A DNA stretch of 64,000 nt. Source: Eublepharis macularius. Lineage: Eukaryota > Chordata > Lepidosauria > Squamata > Eublepharidae. Shown here one piece after another: positions 32,260-43,314 of the stretch. Made by a program: the position numbers and the translations under genes. Within the stretch, counting starts at the first letter, position 1. Every line of letters starts with the position of its first letter. Below the pieces are notes generated by a model, which worked only from the letters and a program-made list of their open reading frames with translations, was not told the origin of the DNA and ran no database searches. The DNA lies in assembly GCF_028583425.1 (NCBI RefSeq), contig NC_072793.1:100611689-100675688 (forward strand). Reading direction: 5' to 3'.

Positions 32260-32816
32260 GTAAATAAGTGGATCAAATGTTGCACTTGAACCTAGATTCC
32301 AAATATATATATTTACTGGAAAGAGGGACAGATGTGTCAGCCTGTCTTCCCTGGCTGCATCTACATATGGGGGAGGAGTGGGGGTGGGTGGGAATTTCCC
32401 CTACCATGACAGCAGCAGTAAGTGGTGGTTGACCAATATCCCCACACCCCTGTTGCCATGCCACTTACTTAACTATCAACACTGCAGTGAAATCAACAAT
32501 AATATTTTTCAAGGACATGAGCTTTCATATCCACAGTTGTTTTTGCTAGAGTGTGTCAAACCTAATCTCATTGCAGTGTACATTAGGACGTAGTTCTTAT
32601 TCCTTGACAAGCTGAACAAACAGTAGCTGAGGTGGAACTTTTCTTTAAAAATAGTAGGTTCATTTGCTAAAGGGACCTTTGAATTATGTTCCAAAATCGG
32701 TATGGGCTCATAAAAGCTAGAGTGAAAGAAAATGTTTCTCTGTGAAGGTAATAGATCGAGGAGAAAGCTATTTACTTCAGCACTGTCTAATCTTTGCCCT
32801 TTTCTCTTGTCACTAG

Positions 32817-33105
32817 TTGAAAACTGGAGTTCGAGACATCAGGAGCCATGACGGATTGGTTGCTCATTGGACTGTTCGTGGCACTGGTTATACTTCTGCT
32901 GTTGACAATCTTTGGCTTTGCAGTTTATTCGGGTATCTTCTCAGAAGTGGTGGTTAGTGCTGGTTTGCCTCCCATTGGCAACATCACTGTGGCATACAAA
33001 TTCCAGGTGGGACCTTATGGCGACTGTGGGAGGCTGTTTACGGAGAGCTGCAGCATCTCTCCAAAGTTGTGCTCCATTGCTGTCTACTATGATAATCCTC
33101 ATACG
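32817..33105 (+). CDS. TEX264: TEX264, first coding exon (ER-phagy receptor)
   Basis: An acceptor TTTTCTCTTGTCACTAG ends at 32816, the ATG is at 32848 and the donor is ACG|GTAAGT with GT at 33106-33107. Translation gives 86 codons ending in phase 0. Residues 5-31 are a hydrophobic membrane segment (LLIGLFVALVILLLLTIFGF), followed by VVVSAGLPPIGNITVAYKFQ and RLFTESCSISPKL...SIAVYYDNPHT, which matches TEX264 across the start of its GyrI-like domain. TEX264 sits in the ER membrane and links it to the autophagosome through a C-terminal LIR motif; that motif lies in later exons not seen here. An N-glycosylation-type NIT site is at residues 45-47. The exon is intact. The frame read past the donor (to 33195) is intronic. 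Confidence 0.93.
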
Positions 33106-33394
33106 GTAAGTCACAAGGAGAGCCTCCTTTTAAGTTTGTCATACTTGAATACTGTTTTGTGTGTGGCCTTATTAGTACAGATGTTATTTCTCTAAGAACT
33201 CACAGCATCCAAACAGCCAGGATAAGCTCCTCTCTTTTACTGAACTCAAGAAACAGTAAATAAAAACTAAGGGAGGCTAAAGCTTTAAAGGAGTGGTATA
33301 TCACAAATGCATTACTACTAATACAACCAATGCTTGTGGACAAGCATTTTGTCTTTTCTGGTTTGCTATACTTCTTAAGGCCCTGACCTTAAGG

Positions 33395-33605
33395 CCTTAA
33401 GGTATAGCCCAGGCAAGTCTGATCTCGTCTGATCTTGGAAGCTAAGCCGGGTAAGCCTTGATTAGTGATTGGGTGGGAGACCTCCAAGGAAGAGTAAGAT
33501 TGCTGAGGCAGGCAATGGTAAATCATCTCTGTTAATTTCTTGCCTTAAAATCCCAGCACGGGCCACCATAAGTCAGCTATAACTTGGTGGCACTTTCCAC
33601 CACCA
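33395..33605 (+). repeat. 5S-rRNA-derived SINE, copy 2
   Basis: GATCTCGTCTGATCTTGGAAGCTAAG followed by GGGTGGGAGACCT, GAGGCAGGCAATGG, and the tail GTCAGCTATAACTTGGTGGCACTTTCCACCACCA. Confidence 0.85.
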
Positions 33606-34189
33606 TACTCCTTAAGAGGATTTTGGAATATAGCTTTGAAGCACGTTCCATAGGTAAGCATGCAGAAGCTTAAAGCTTTCATAAAATCTGGTTTTCTGAA
33701 GTTCAGGGCATTCATTTCATTTTATATAAAAGCAAGTTTCTTGCAGAAAAAAATATGAAAATATTTGCATTGGATTCTTTTACAGGGTTTTCACTGGTCA
33801 AAGAGGAGAGCCTTCCATGTGCATAACCTCTTTGTCATCTTCCAAAGCTGTTCTCCCCAATCTGCTTGTCTTTGTTTCACTGCATCTCTTAGCTGCCTAC
33901 TCTCCCTTCCTTGCTGTGCCACCTCAGGCCTTGTCAATTTCTTGAAATCCTAGATCCTGCAATCAGAATACATCCTGCATCTTAAGTACTTCCTCAAGAG
34001 CTATCTGGCTTTCACTGATTATTGTGACATCAAAGTTAAAGTCTGTGGGGCACAAAATTTGAACTGCTTTGACATCCCATGTTTGGAGGCAATATACCTC
34101 TGAGTAAGGTATGAGACTACAAAAAACAGAAGAGGACAGTTGTCTTCATTCCTTGCTTATTAGCTTCCCAGAAACACAAACGCCCGACT

Positions 34190-34930
34190 CACCGGATGTT
34201 GGGTTGCTGCCGCGGGCGGGGAGGCAGGACAGAACATGGCGGCCACCTTGCAGGCTTGCCTGGCTTCCCCGGGGCGAGCCGGCAGCCAATAGTTTCAAAC
34301 CCCGGCTGCCCAATCAGGGTGGCCGGGGGGGGGGGCGGGGCTTACTGCCAGACCTCAGGGAGGCAGTCTTCCCTCTGGTCTGGCAGTGTTGCATTTATGC
34401 AGCAGCCGTCCCCGCTCCTCCTCATTCAGCTCCTGGCTGCATAGTCCCACCCTCTGCTCCCTCTTTCTCGGTTTTGTTTGTTTCTTGTAACAACTTTCCA
34501 TGGCAGTTGGTCATTGGATCGGATCTCTTTTGGGGGGAACCAGGGCCTGCGTGCCCAGGTTCCCAATAAAGGGGATTCCCATAAGGAATCTTGGGGTGAG
34601 TGATGGAGGTGCACGCCCAGCTCGGGGGCTGCCAGGGCACACTCACTTCCAGGTGGCAGGGGAATCACACAGGGGTGTACACCCACATGATCTCCCCCTT
34701 TACTGCCACTCCTTGGTTCCCCCACTCAGCTGGGGCCTGAGGGGGGAGGGGTCATCGGCTGGCAGGCAGGTCAGCCGATGTTTGTGATATCCGATCCATA
34801 TGATTGCCAATGCTCCTTACATGCTGTTCAATAAAGTTGTGGCCTGTTTTCCTCCAGCCTGGTGTGTGGTCTGAGTTGTTGTTGCCTTGCCTCCCCCTTC
34901 CTCCCTGCCTTCACCAATAGGCAGCAAATG
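34190..34930 (+). mobile_element. Probable LTR-like element with promoter features
   Basis: A GC-rich patch holding a CCAAT-like AGCCAATAG, a GGGCGGGGC Sp1-type box and, toward the end, TTCAATAAAG followed by TGTGGCCTG...GGTGTGTGGTC...TTGTTGTTGCC, a layout like a solo LTR (U3 promoter, then polyadenylation signal, then GT-rich tail). TCACC at both edges (34191-34195 and 34912-34916) could be a 5-bp duplication, but the left terminus would not start with TG. Termini are therefore uncertain, and a host regulatory CpG island cannot be excluded. Confidence 0.4.
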
Positions 34931-35454
34931 AGATTACCCAGTCATCAGTATGCTTTATACAGTAACTGCACAAACTAGAATAATGCATTGTATGATAGAG
35001 TATATCAGCATGTACATTTGTGACTACGTTCATATTTGAAAAGGGTGAGTTGAGCAACGGGCTTCTCAGTTATTTAACACTTTAAATTTAACGTTTAACA
35101 GTTATTTAATACTGTGGGAATTTTATTTCTTGGTGCAGATATTTGATCCTGTACAAAGTTACAATGTATTTTTTCTAATTTATATTTTCCTGCTCTGTCC
35201 ATAGCCAGAAAAGTTTTAGTTGCTGAATTTCTAAATGTTGTACAACTGTTTAAAAGCACAGAGCTTCTGTCAGGAGATGGTGGCAATTGGACATATTCTG
35301 GTACATGATGGTGGAAATTGGCTTTCTAGGGACCTAATGGAATTCTTCATTATCCTCTGTAGGGGAGAGAGGCACACATAATCTTACAGTCTGGAAGAGA
35401 TAAGGCAGTGGAAAATGGGTTAATTCCTTGTTCAGTTCCTTTCTTAACTAACAG

Positions 35455-35612
35455 GATTTGAGCCGAGTGACACCTTAGAGACCATCAAGATTTTCAGAGT
35501 ATGAGCTTTTGAGAGTCAGAGCTCCCATGAAGGAGCTTGTTGGTCTCTAAGGTGCCACTGGACTCAAATCCTGCTGTTCTGCTGCAGACCAACATGGCTA
35601 CACACCTAAAAC
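35455..35612. repeat. 'AAGGTGCCAC' family, longer palindromic copy
   Basis: The left part contains GAGACCATCAAGATTTTCAG and GAGCTTTTGAGAGTCAGAGCTC. The right part has CTTGTTGGTCTCTAAGGTGCCACTGGACTC. The two halves are partly complementary around GAGACC/GGTCTC, so a foldback arrangement is present. It ends CTGCAGACCAACATGGCTACAC. Confidence 0.65.
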
Positions 35613-35669
35613 TTTTTTATCTAGAGCTACTTTAATAGTTGTATCACTATTCCATCAGATTTAAAAGCA

Positions 35670-35715
35670 GCTCTATATAAGTCAGCTATGACTTGAGGGC
35701 ATTCTCCACCACCAG
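35670..35715 (+). repeat. Tail of a 5S-rRNA-derived SINE
   Basis: TAAGTCAGCTATGACTTGAGGGCATTCTCCACCACCA, the 3' end seen in the copies at 33395 and 41456. Confidence 0.7.
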
Positions 35716-35909
35716 ATATACAGTCCACATGATGATGCAAAATTCTTGTTAAAATGCTAAAGCTGCCATATACAGTAGCTATTTGGATGATTATTTTGAA
35801 GGGTATTCAAAAGGGTGTGTTTGGATGCTGTTGCATTTCTTTCTTCTTGGGCTGCACTTCTTCCCCAAGCTCACTAACTGCATGCCTCAGTTCAGATACC
35901 CACCCTTTC

Positions 35910-36159
35910 GATGGTTGTTGTGGGTTTTCCGGGCTGTATTGCCGTGGTCTTGGCATTGTAGTTCCTGACGTTTCGCCAGCAGCTGTGGCTGGCATCTTCA
36001 GAGGTGTAGCACCAAAAGACAGAGATCTCTCAGTGTCACTGACACTGAGAGATCTCTGCTGGTGAAACGTCAGGAACTACAATGCCAAGACCACGGCAAT
36101 ACAGCCCGGAAAACCCACAACAACCGTCGTTCTCCGGCCGTGAAAGCCTTCGACAATAC
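35910..36159. mobile_element. Penelope-like element: two terminal units in inverted orientation
   Basis: A 250-bp insertion with a perfect 12-bp target duplication ACCCACCCTTTC (35898-35909 and 36160-36171). The left arm (35911-36040) reads TGGGTTTTCCGGGCTGTATT, GTAGTTCCTGACGTTTCGCC and AGGTGTAGCACCAAAAGACAG. The right arm carries the complement of its outer part, ending CCGTGAAAGCCTTCGACAAT. The sequence matches the terminal repeat of vertebrate Penelope elements as I recall it. A copy in direct form is at 53287-53447. No reverse-transcriptase frame is present. Confidence 0.8.
35964..36003 (-). ncRNA. Hammerhead-ribozyme-like core in the Penelope unit
   Basis: On the minus strand the core reads CTGAAGA (36001-35995), then T and a 6-bp stem GCCAGC/GCTGGC with loop CACAGCT, then GAAAC (35974-35970), GTC and AGG. 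That is the CUGANGA...GAAA...GUC arrangement of a type I hammerhead with minimal stem III (AC/GU), known from Penelope-like elements, where activity usually needs a dimer. One extra U follows CUGAAGA. The right arm keeps only GAAACGTCAGG. Activity is not shown. Confidence 0.6.
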
Positions 36160-36171
36160 ACCCACCCTTTC

Positions 36172-38394
36172 CCTCATAAGACCTTTTAGCAGTTCTTTGC
36201 CTTCTGCCTTTCTCTTCATTTGAGGTTATAACAAGGACTTCTGCCATTGGCTATGACCTGGAGTGTCACACAATGAGTTTCACATGTCAATTCAGGCTTG
36301 TCTCGTTTTTTAAAAAAAGTCTAATTTCCCACAGCAGTTTGTGATGCACTGTCAGCAGTTGCTGTTTCAGAAAAGTGGTCAGATGTTCCGCTGGGCACAT
36401 CTTTTTATACTCCCAGTGAGTCTTTCTTCATTTATAAGTATTGTTTTAATGTAGGTATAATATAGATAGGCCTGGATCTCTTTAAATTAAAACCATCTGT
36501 TATGGAATTGGCTGGCCTGTTGATGGTCCGATTCCACCCCACCTCCGCAGTGTTTCTGGCAAAGCAGGGTATATGTGACCTGAACAATTTCTGTTGCTTT
36601 AGCATTATCTGTGTGGGGAGTGGGTGGATAGAATGGCAGGTACAAAAAGATACAGAGGGAAGACTGGAGAATAGCCCAGTGTGGATGCTTCATTGCTACT
36701 GTCAATGCTGCATTTGCAGATATAGTGAGCACACAGCTGGGAATTGTCCCTGTGTGGATGTAGCCATAGGAACATAAGTCATTGTAGGGGGGGGGTAGGG
36801 GTCTAAAATGAATTACGTTTGTTTTCTACTTTGTTCTTTTTACAGAGAAGCGAAAGTAAGCTAGCCTCTTACCTGCACATGCATTCACACCATAATACCT
36901 TTAAACAATACATAATACATCAGCTACTATCTAATACTATCTAATACTAAAACAATACATAATACATCAGCTACTATCTAATACTTCTAAATGAAATTCA
37001 CTGCTCTTTCTAAAGGATGTCTAGTGTCCTGGTAGTGAAGGGGAGTTCCATAGCAAATGTCTTTAAGACCTGTGTGTCTCTAAATAGCATGTTTCTTCCA
37101 TTCTAGATTTTGATGTTTTTATCAAACATTTCAGATTTTCCTCATCAGTTTTTAGAAACCTTGGAAAGTGTGTGTTCTTGAGGTTCTGTTGCAGTGACTG
37201 CATTCTTCATTAGCACTCATAAACTGCAATATGATCTCATGCATAGAGATTTTAGAATCCTTGCTCAAGGGTAGAAGGTGAAACATGTTTGGAAAAAAGA
37301 ATCTGAATATAGAAAGGAGCCGGAGAGCCAAGGCACCTGATGAAATGACCTTCTTTGCTAGCCTTTGTGTTATAAATTCAAAGCGCTTACTCTTCTACCC
37401 ACAGTGAAAGGAGAGTATTTCTCTCTGGCATTTCTCTATCTTAATAGAATAATATAGGACTTCAGTGTAAGTTAAGAATTCAGGAAGCAAAATGTCACTG
37501 GGCATTATCTTAAGCCAATGTTTACTTAAAAGTTACCAGGAAAGAGTTTCCAAATATTTAGGAGACAGTTGGTCATTAGGACAGCATCAGTTTCTTCAGC
37601 ATATGACATTTGCTTCTAGCACAATTTTCAGGTCCCTTGCTTGGCTACTGTCTGTTGTGTAAATGCTGTGATACTCACTGGTGCCTTTCTGTGTATTTAC
37701 TGAATCTAAACTCTGGTTAGAATACTTTCCCACTAAATAAATAATGCCCAAGACTGCTTACAAAGAATAAAACATCAACAATGAAACCATGTGCAAAACT
37801 CATATAGCTTCAAGGGATAAAAATAGCAGCATTCAGTATCAGTTAAAACACTGTAGCATTAAAACAAGTGGATAGAAGCATTCAAAGATCTGCTTCTAGA
37901 GGCAGTTCATGTGCAGGACATGAGTGGGGACTAAATCTGAATGCACCTAAGCATCCATAACGGTTAAACATGGGTCTCGTATGAATGCCTGTTACTTGAT
38001 AGCCTTGCTTTGCTTTTAATGATTGGGTGATGGAAAAGGTAACATTTTTCTGCTTATAGGTCAGTTTAGATAACAGACTGATCCCACTGAAAACAGCTCT
38101 GCTTGCATCAGTGCACACCTTAGGATGCAGGAACAAGGGTTTGCTGGCAATCATTTGTGAAGCACTAAGAGAAATTCAATGTTTCATATTATGGTGAAAA
38201 TGTATTTTCCCCTTTGGAGATATTTGCTTGCATATACACCCTTTCCAAATCAATCATAAATACCAGGTGAAATCATAGGGCTTTATAGCTATTCCCTTAT
38301 GCTCTATAGACATATTTCAGGCTTTCGTTAGAGTATGTCAAGACTACAGATTCAAACTGGCTGAAATAGTGATCTGTCTAAGAGAACAGTATTT
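36172..38394. other. Unassigned intronic sequence with one small tandem duplication
   Basis: A local duplication lies at about 36900-36990, with AATACATAATACATCAGCTACTATCTAATAC-like units repeated twice (about 55-bp spacing). Otherwise no recognised feature. Confidence 0.4.
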
Positions 38395-38565
38395 TTGTTT
38401 GTTGATGTTATTTATAGTCTTCTTGCTGAGACTCAAGGCATATTACATAGTGTAGTGATTTCAATGGATTTGGACTGGAGTAACTCTGCTTAGGATTGCT
38501 CTGTAAGTCCATATGATCTACAGCTGGGACTTCCAATAAACAGTGCAGTAGGCAGAAAAATTGAA
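38395..38565 (-). repeat. LINE/SINE 3'-tail fragment with MITE inserted
   Basis: The tail fragment (TTATTTATAGTCTTCTTGCTGAGACTCAAGGCATATTACATAGTG ... CTACAGCTGGGACTTCC) is interrupted at about 38455-38508 by the palindromic MITE-like unit GGACTGGAGTAACTCTGCTTAGGATTGC. The two halves of the tail continue on either side, as at 18315-18470. Confidence 0.6.
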
Positions 38566-39039
38566 AACGAACAGAACTCTGATTCAGAACTAAAACAATG
38601 AGTACTGTGAGGAGGGCAAAGGATTTAAAGGATAATTCTCAGAAACTACAATTTCTAAGATTTTGTGGGGAGTCATGGCAGTTAAATTGGTATCAAACCA
38701 AAACCAATATGTTCATAGTATAGGTATGCTCTTGTGGGCTTCACTTCAGTTCATTGTATGTCCTGCTGATGGTGGGAGAGAACCTTTCATTTCCTAGACA
38801 CTTGTAGTCACATTTTTTTTTGGCCCTGTGTTACAAAGAGCAGCTGTGTTGAGCTGTTGCTATTTCTGTAGATTTGTAGGGCAGATGGGACTTTGTCCCT
38901 ATGGACAGGGCTGTGCCAAATCCTTTAGCTACAGAGAAAGGTCTACTTCTTTTGTTTTCTGCTGCAAATGTCAGCAAAACTGCATTTCTGGGGTGATTCT
39001 CACAAGATCAAAGAGATCTGAGATGGATTCCCCTTGAGA
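38566..39039. other. No recognised feature
   Basis: AT-balanced intronic sequence without a recognised repeat or exon. Confidence 0.4.
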
Positions 39040-39290
39040 CCAGTTTATTTAGAATTACAGCCCACCCACACCCACTCTATCCCTAAGGCTTTGTCTGGAT
39101 AACAGCATTTCCTTATATTCACTCTCAACACAATCCTGACAGGGAGTTGCAGTTATATCCATTTTACAAACAGTCTAGTGACTTATCCAGAGCTCCCCAC
39201 TGTGCTGGGATTGGGACTTGATCTTCCAGGAGCAATTCCACAGTTACACACTATCCACTGGACAAACTGATTCTTAGACTTGCTTTTGCA
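39040..39290 (-). repeat. Degenerate MIR-like SINE
   Basis: The order TCCATTTTACAAACAG, CTAGTGACTTATCCAGAGCTCCCCACTG and CAGTTACACACTATCCACTGG matches the reverse complement of a MIR-like SINE with CORE and tRNA head. Confidence 0.5.
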
Positions 39291-40764
39291 ATCCTAATGT
39301 ATTGTGTATTTACAGAAATGCTATGAGTTCAGCAACACTGTTCTTTATTTGATGGAAACATGGAGATTTTTTTAATAAGGCCACTGAGATATTTGTTGTT
39401 GCAGTAAGTTGACTATTGCTTCAGGACTGATTAATTCTAGGGGCGGAGGGCACACAAAGGACCAGATGTTTCATCATCAATGAGCTCGATTGGGCAATGC
39501 ATTTAATACATTTTCCTGGTGGTGTGACCTCTTTGTTTTATTCTGTAGTAGATCTGATGATATTTCAGAGATGACATTTTTGTGCTTCTGAATATAGTCT
39601 TCAGTAAAACTAGCAAATGAGATTGCGTACCATTTTGATGAAAGCAGAAAGTAACCTTATCTTTCGGTATATACATTGGTATTTGTATCAATAAATATAA
39701 AAACACCCTGCCTGGTGTTATATATATATTTATATTTCAAGTTCTGGGTAAAACACACAAAAATGTTTAAAGGATACTTGGGAAAGGAGGGTAGTACTAG
39801 TGGTGTTTTTGGTTGCTTGTTTCCTTTTAATTGCATCTTGTGAAACAAATGTTCCTTCATTTTGCAGTAAGAGAAGCTAAACCACAAGCAGCTAATACAG
39901 TAATACATCTTCTGTTACTGCTGTGAGCCAGTGGAACTTCCAGCCCTCTGAAACTGGTAGACAGAGAGCTTCTTACAAAGCTTGTCTGAGGCCGCTTCCA
40001 CGAGACCTTAGCTATTAAGCCATGCTGCAGCTGAAGCCCAACATCACAACTTCTGCAGCCAACAGATGTGGAAAGCCAAACCAGGCTCACTTACTCCATG
40101 GGGTCCTGTTTCTACATCCATTGGAAGTCGTGTGCCAAAAGGCATCTGTCAGTTTCTCTTGTAGTTTTCCAGCAGTAACTGACATAATATTCTGGGAGGG
40201 CAGAGACAGTCATGGAAGGAAAAAAAAGTTTAAGCAATGAAGGGGAATCTTGGTATGAAATATTCTGTTTTACTTAGAAGATGACTGCTCCCAAAATGAC
40301 TGGGGTTGCAAGCTGCATAGGAAGGAAGGCTTCTGCTGTGTGGTTGAATATGTGTGCATGCTCCTGTAGGGGTTGCTAGGAAAAAGTGACTGTATGTGCT
40401 GTCTGGTCTGATTCAAGAGGGCGGGATGGAGGAGAGAAAGAGAGGCACCCCACAGCCTGAGATCACCAAGTTGAAACCCATCATTAGCCATCTGTGTTAC
40501 ACTTTGTTGTAGGCTTTTTATTTCTAAAACTTGAGCTCACGTATTATCAGTTGACTGCTGGTTGTGGGAGGAGCTGCTGGAAAAATAACTCCCTGATCCA
40601 TGCATTAAAGCATTTGTTTCTGGGTCTTAGAGGGCTACCATCACGGTAGCTTTTGTTGTTGTTGTTAGAGTTGATCAAACTGCACAATCAGGTTTACTTA
40701 ACTAAGGGCAGGGAGTGCTGCAAGTCTTTTTAGGAGTAGACTGACTGTTTCTGATCTTACCTGT
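39291..40764. other. No recognised gene
   Basis: Intronic AT-rich sequence; 39720-39740 has a short (AT)n tract. No RNA gene or exon recognised. Confidence 0.4.
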
Positions 40765-40870
40765 GTGCATGTTACATGCTGTCAGGTTGCTTCCGACTTA
40801 TGGCAATCCTATGGATTAACAACCTCCAAAAAGTCCTTTAGTTGACAGCCTTGCTCAAGTCTTGCAAACT
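40765..40870. repeat. SINE-like fragment (GCTGTCAGGTTGCTTCCGACTTATGG)
   Basis: GTGCATGTTACATGCTGTCAGGTTGC then CGACTTATGGCAATCCTATGG and TTGACAGCCTTGCTCAAGTCTTGCAAACTGGAGGCC. A sister fragment is at 41885-41970. I recall this as a squamate SINE; family not confirmed. Confidence 0.55.
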
Positions 40871-40879
40871 GGAGGCCAT

Positions 40880-41100
40880 GTAGAGTTGACAATTTCCAGG
40901 TGGAGCCTAGAGATCTCCCCAAGTTATAACTGGCCTCCAGATGATAAAGATAATTTCCCCTGGAGAAAATGGCTGCTTTGGAGGGTGGCCTCTGTGTCTT
41001 ATGTCCCATTGAGGTCCCTCCCCTCCCCAAAGCCTGCCCCTCCCCAGGCTTCACCCCCATATCCCCAGGAACTTCCGAAACTCGAGTTGGCAATTCTAAG
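40880..41100 (-). repeat. High-copy 'GGGTTGCCAACTCCAGG' repeat, copy B
   Basis: Starts TAGAGTTGACAATTTCCAGG and ends CTCGAGTTGGCAATTCTA, with the internal markers CCTGGAGAAAATGGCTGCTTTGGAGGGTG and CCCCAGGAACTTCCG. Confidence 0.7.
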
Positions 41101-41149
41101 GAATTCTAAGAAAGGTACTAGCTTTATTATTTCTAGATAAGAAAAAAAT

Positions 41150-41455
41150 GGCTTTCAGAAATGCTGAAGTCACCAGAACTGCTGTTCTCTGTGGGATAGC
41201 AAGAGCTTTGGGTCTTGGGCTGGATACAGAGATAGTAATACCCCGGTGCTCAATGACATGCACCAATTCTGAGTACAATTTGAGTACCATTTTTACCTTT
41301 AAGGCCTTAAATAGCTTGGAGCTGTGATTCTTGAAAGACAACCTCCTCCTGTGCTCTCCAGCCAACATCCTCTTCCCACTCACTGCGCCTCTCCCTGTAG
41401 AAATGAGGCAAATGGCAACCAGAGACAGGGTTTTCCAGTGGTGGCACCTTGCCAT
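41150..41455 (+). repeat. L2 LINE fragment
   Basis: Contains TTTTTACCTTTAAGGCCTTAAATAGCTTGGAG, the same segment as at about 25050, followed by a GGTTTTCCAGTGGTGGCACC stretch parallel to 26070-26135. No frame remains. Confidence 0.55.
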
Positions 41456-41820
41456 AGTGCCCTGACCTGGATTGCCGAGGCAAGCCCGATCTCATCAGAT
41501 CTTGGAAGCTAAGTAGAGTCGGCCTTGGTTACTGATTGGATGGGATAGTTTGGTAGGTAGCCATGTTGGTCTGCATTAGAACAGCAGGGTTTGGGTCCAG
41601 TGGCACCTTAGAGACCAACAAAATTTTCAGGTTGTAAGCTTTCATGAGTCAGAGCTCCCTTCTTCAGACTTCCAGTGGATGAGAGACTTCCAATGAAAAT
41701 CAGGGTTGCAGAGGCAGGCAATGGCAAACCACCTTTGTTAGTCTCTTGTCATGAAAACCCCACCAGGGGTTGTCATAAGTCAGCTATGACTTGTTGGCAC
41801 TCTCCACCACCACCATGCCA
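41456..41820 (+). repeat. 5S-rRNA-derived SINE, copy 3, interrupted by another repeat
   Basis: The 5' part GATCTCATCAGATCTTGGAAGCTAAG runs to GATTGGATGGGA (41546), where box C is broken. The 3' part resumes at 41677 with TGGATGAGAGACTTCC and ends GACTTGTTGGCACTCTCCACCACCACC. The interrupting segment is listed separately. The duplicated TGGATGGGA/TGGATGAGA looks like the insertion's target duplication. Confidence 0.8.
41547..41676. repeat. 'AAGGTGCCAC' family inserted in the 5S SINE
   Basis: Starts GTTTGGTAGGTAGCCATGTTGGTCTGC, includes GGTCCAGTGGCACCTTAGAGACCAAC and GTAAGCTTTCATGAGTCAGAGCTCCC, and ends TTCAGACTTCC. Approximate 9-bp duplicates at both ends show it inserted as a unit, so this family is mobile and younger than the SINE. 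Confidence 0.65.
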
Positions 41821-41884
41821 TAATACCTCTTGAGTTAATATGAAATAATGACTGCAGTGCTCATTGCACATTAACAGTACTACA

Positions 41885-41970
41885 GTAAAGAATGTGTTTG
41901 TTATGTGCCATTAAGTTGCCTCTGATCTACGGTGACCCTATGAATGAAAGACATAGAATGTCTACAAAAC
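41885..41970. repeat. SINE-like fragment (sister of 40765-40870)
   Basis: GTGTTTGTTATGTGCCATTAAGTTGCC followed by CTACGGTGACCCTATGAATGAAAG. Ends about 41970. Confidence 0.55.
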
Positions 41971-43158
41971 TCTGCAGTTTGGGTTTTGGACATAATGATT
42001 CCAAATTGTTTGACCAGTATAGCATTGACATCCTGCTTCTGAGGTAGCATTAATGTTAAGAGCCTCATAGCCAATTTTCATGGATTTGAAGTATCTGGTT
42101 TAGTTGGTTTGATCCGAATGTATTGTTTATCAGTTTGAGAGGCATGGTAACTACCAGGCCACATAGACTATAGCAGAGAGTGACATCTGAGGAGGCATCC
42201 CGTGACAGTAGCAAGGAGGAAGAGAGGCACGGAAAAATTGAAGATGGGTAAAGTAGAGTCAGGCAGGTCAGAGTGAAAAAGATCTGGATTGGTAGCAATA
42301 GATGACAGTTTGAATGCCCCATGGGTGGTGCTTCCCTGACCCAGGAAGGTTTAGATAAGTCTTCCAAGCAACTGGAAGCTTGGACAGAATGCTGGATCAC
42401 AAGAGTACCCTATATCATAATGATTGTATTACATTGTTTATCCAGCCATCTTGGTTAAGCTGTGAGTAGCTCATCTTTGATGCCTTGATCCAGTAAGTAG
42501 TTGGAAACACCAACCCATAGACTGATACTGTAGGACTCTGGGTTAGCAGCAAAAAAGAGGGGCCAAATCTAAAGTAGAGTTTTGGGGCAACAGTGCATGA
42601 GTGTGGCCCTGCACATTGCTACTTTCCCTGCTTGCATAAGGCAAGGGTTCCAGGTAGGAAAGTATGCTACTATCTGTCCCCCTCCTTGTCCCCCTATATT
42701 CTCCTTACTCCATTGTCTTGTAATAGCTGCACTCACTGCTCTTGCTCCACTGTTCCTTTATTTGAGAGAAAAAGAGAAAGATGGTAAAGTATGTAGTAGC
42801 CAAGGGAATAGAAGGAACCTGGTGAATGGAACCGAATGTGGGTGCATACTCCCTCAAAAGCTATTTGTATGGCTGTACAAGATTATTTCTGGAAGGGGGT
42901 GAGTAAAGGAAGATGCCAGGGACATGGCATGACATGTATGTGGATGTTTTGTAGCTACACATGTGATTTTTGTCCACACCCATCTCCATTAATAGACATT
43001 TCTGACAAGAAGTCAACAATAATATTACAGAGTCTGCAGACAGGAAAACAGGGTGGTGGGACGGTGAATTAATGGGTCAGTTTCTGGCTTTCCTTATATT
43101 GAATATAGCCCTGATGCTACCAGCTGCCAGACCTGCTGTAGCAAACTGATCTGAGCCT
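41971..43158. other. No recognised gene
   Basis: Intronic sequence without exon, RNA or clear repeat. A 106-codon frame at 42582-42902 has no recognisable domain. Confidence 0.4.
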
Positions 43159-43310
43159 AGGGTTGCCAATTCTGGGCTGGGAAATTTCTGGAGATTTGGG
43201 GGTGGATCTTGGGGAGGGTGTGGTTGGGGAGGGGAGAGATTTTAGAGGAGTATAAAGCCATGGAGTCCACTTTCCAAAGCAAACTCCAGGGTAATTCTAG
43301 GAGAACTCCA
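43159..43310 (+). repeat. High-copy 'GGGTTGCCAACTCCAGG' repeat, copy C
   Basis: AGGGTTGCCAATTCTGGGCTGGGAAATTTCTGGAGATTTGGGGG, then TATAAAGCCATGGAGTCCACTTTCCAAAGCA. Truncated on its right side against the foldback element. Confidence 0.7.
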
Positions 43311-43314
43311 TGCT

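Noticed and set aside
33106-33195. Continuation of the TEX264 frame after residue 86
   Set aside because: A strong donor GTAAGT begins at 33106 and the residues after it do not resemble the TEX264 family, so this is intron.
35754-36065. Frame of 103 codons similar to one at 53283-53498
   Set aside because: The similarity (GFSGLYCRGLGIVVPDV) comes from two copies of the Penelope-like terminal repeat and is not evidence for a protein family.
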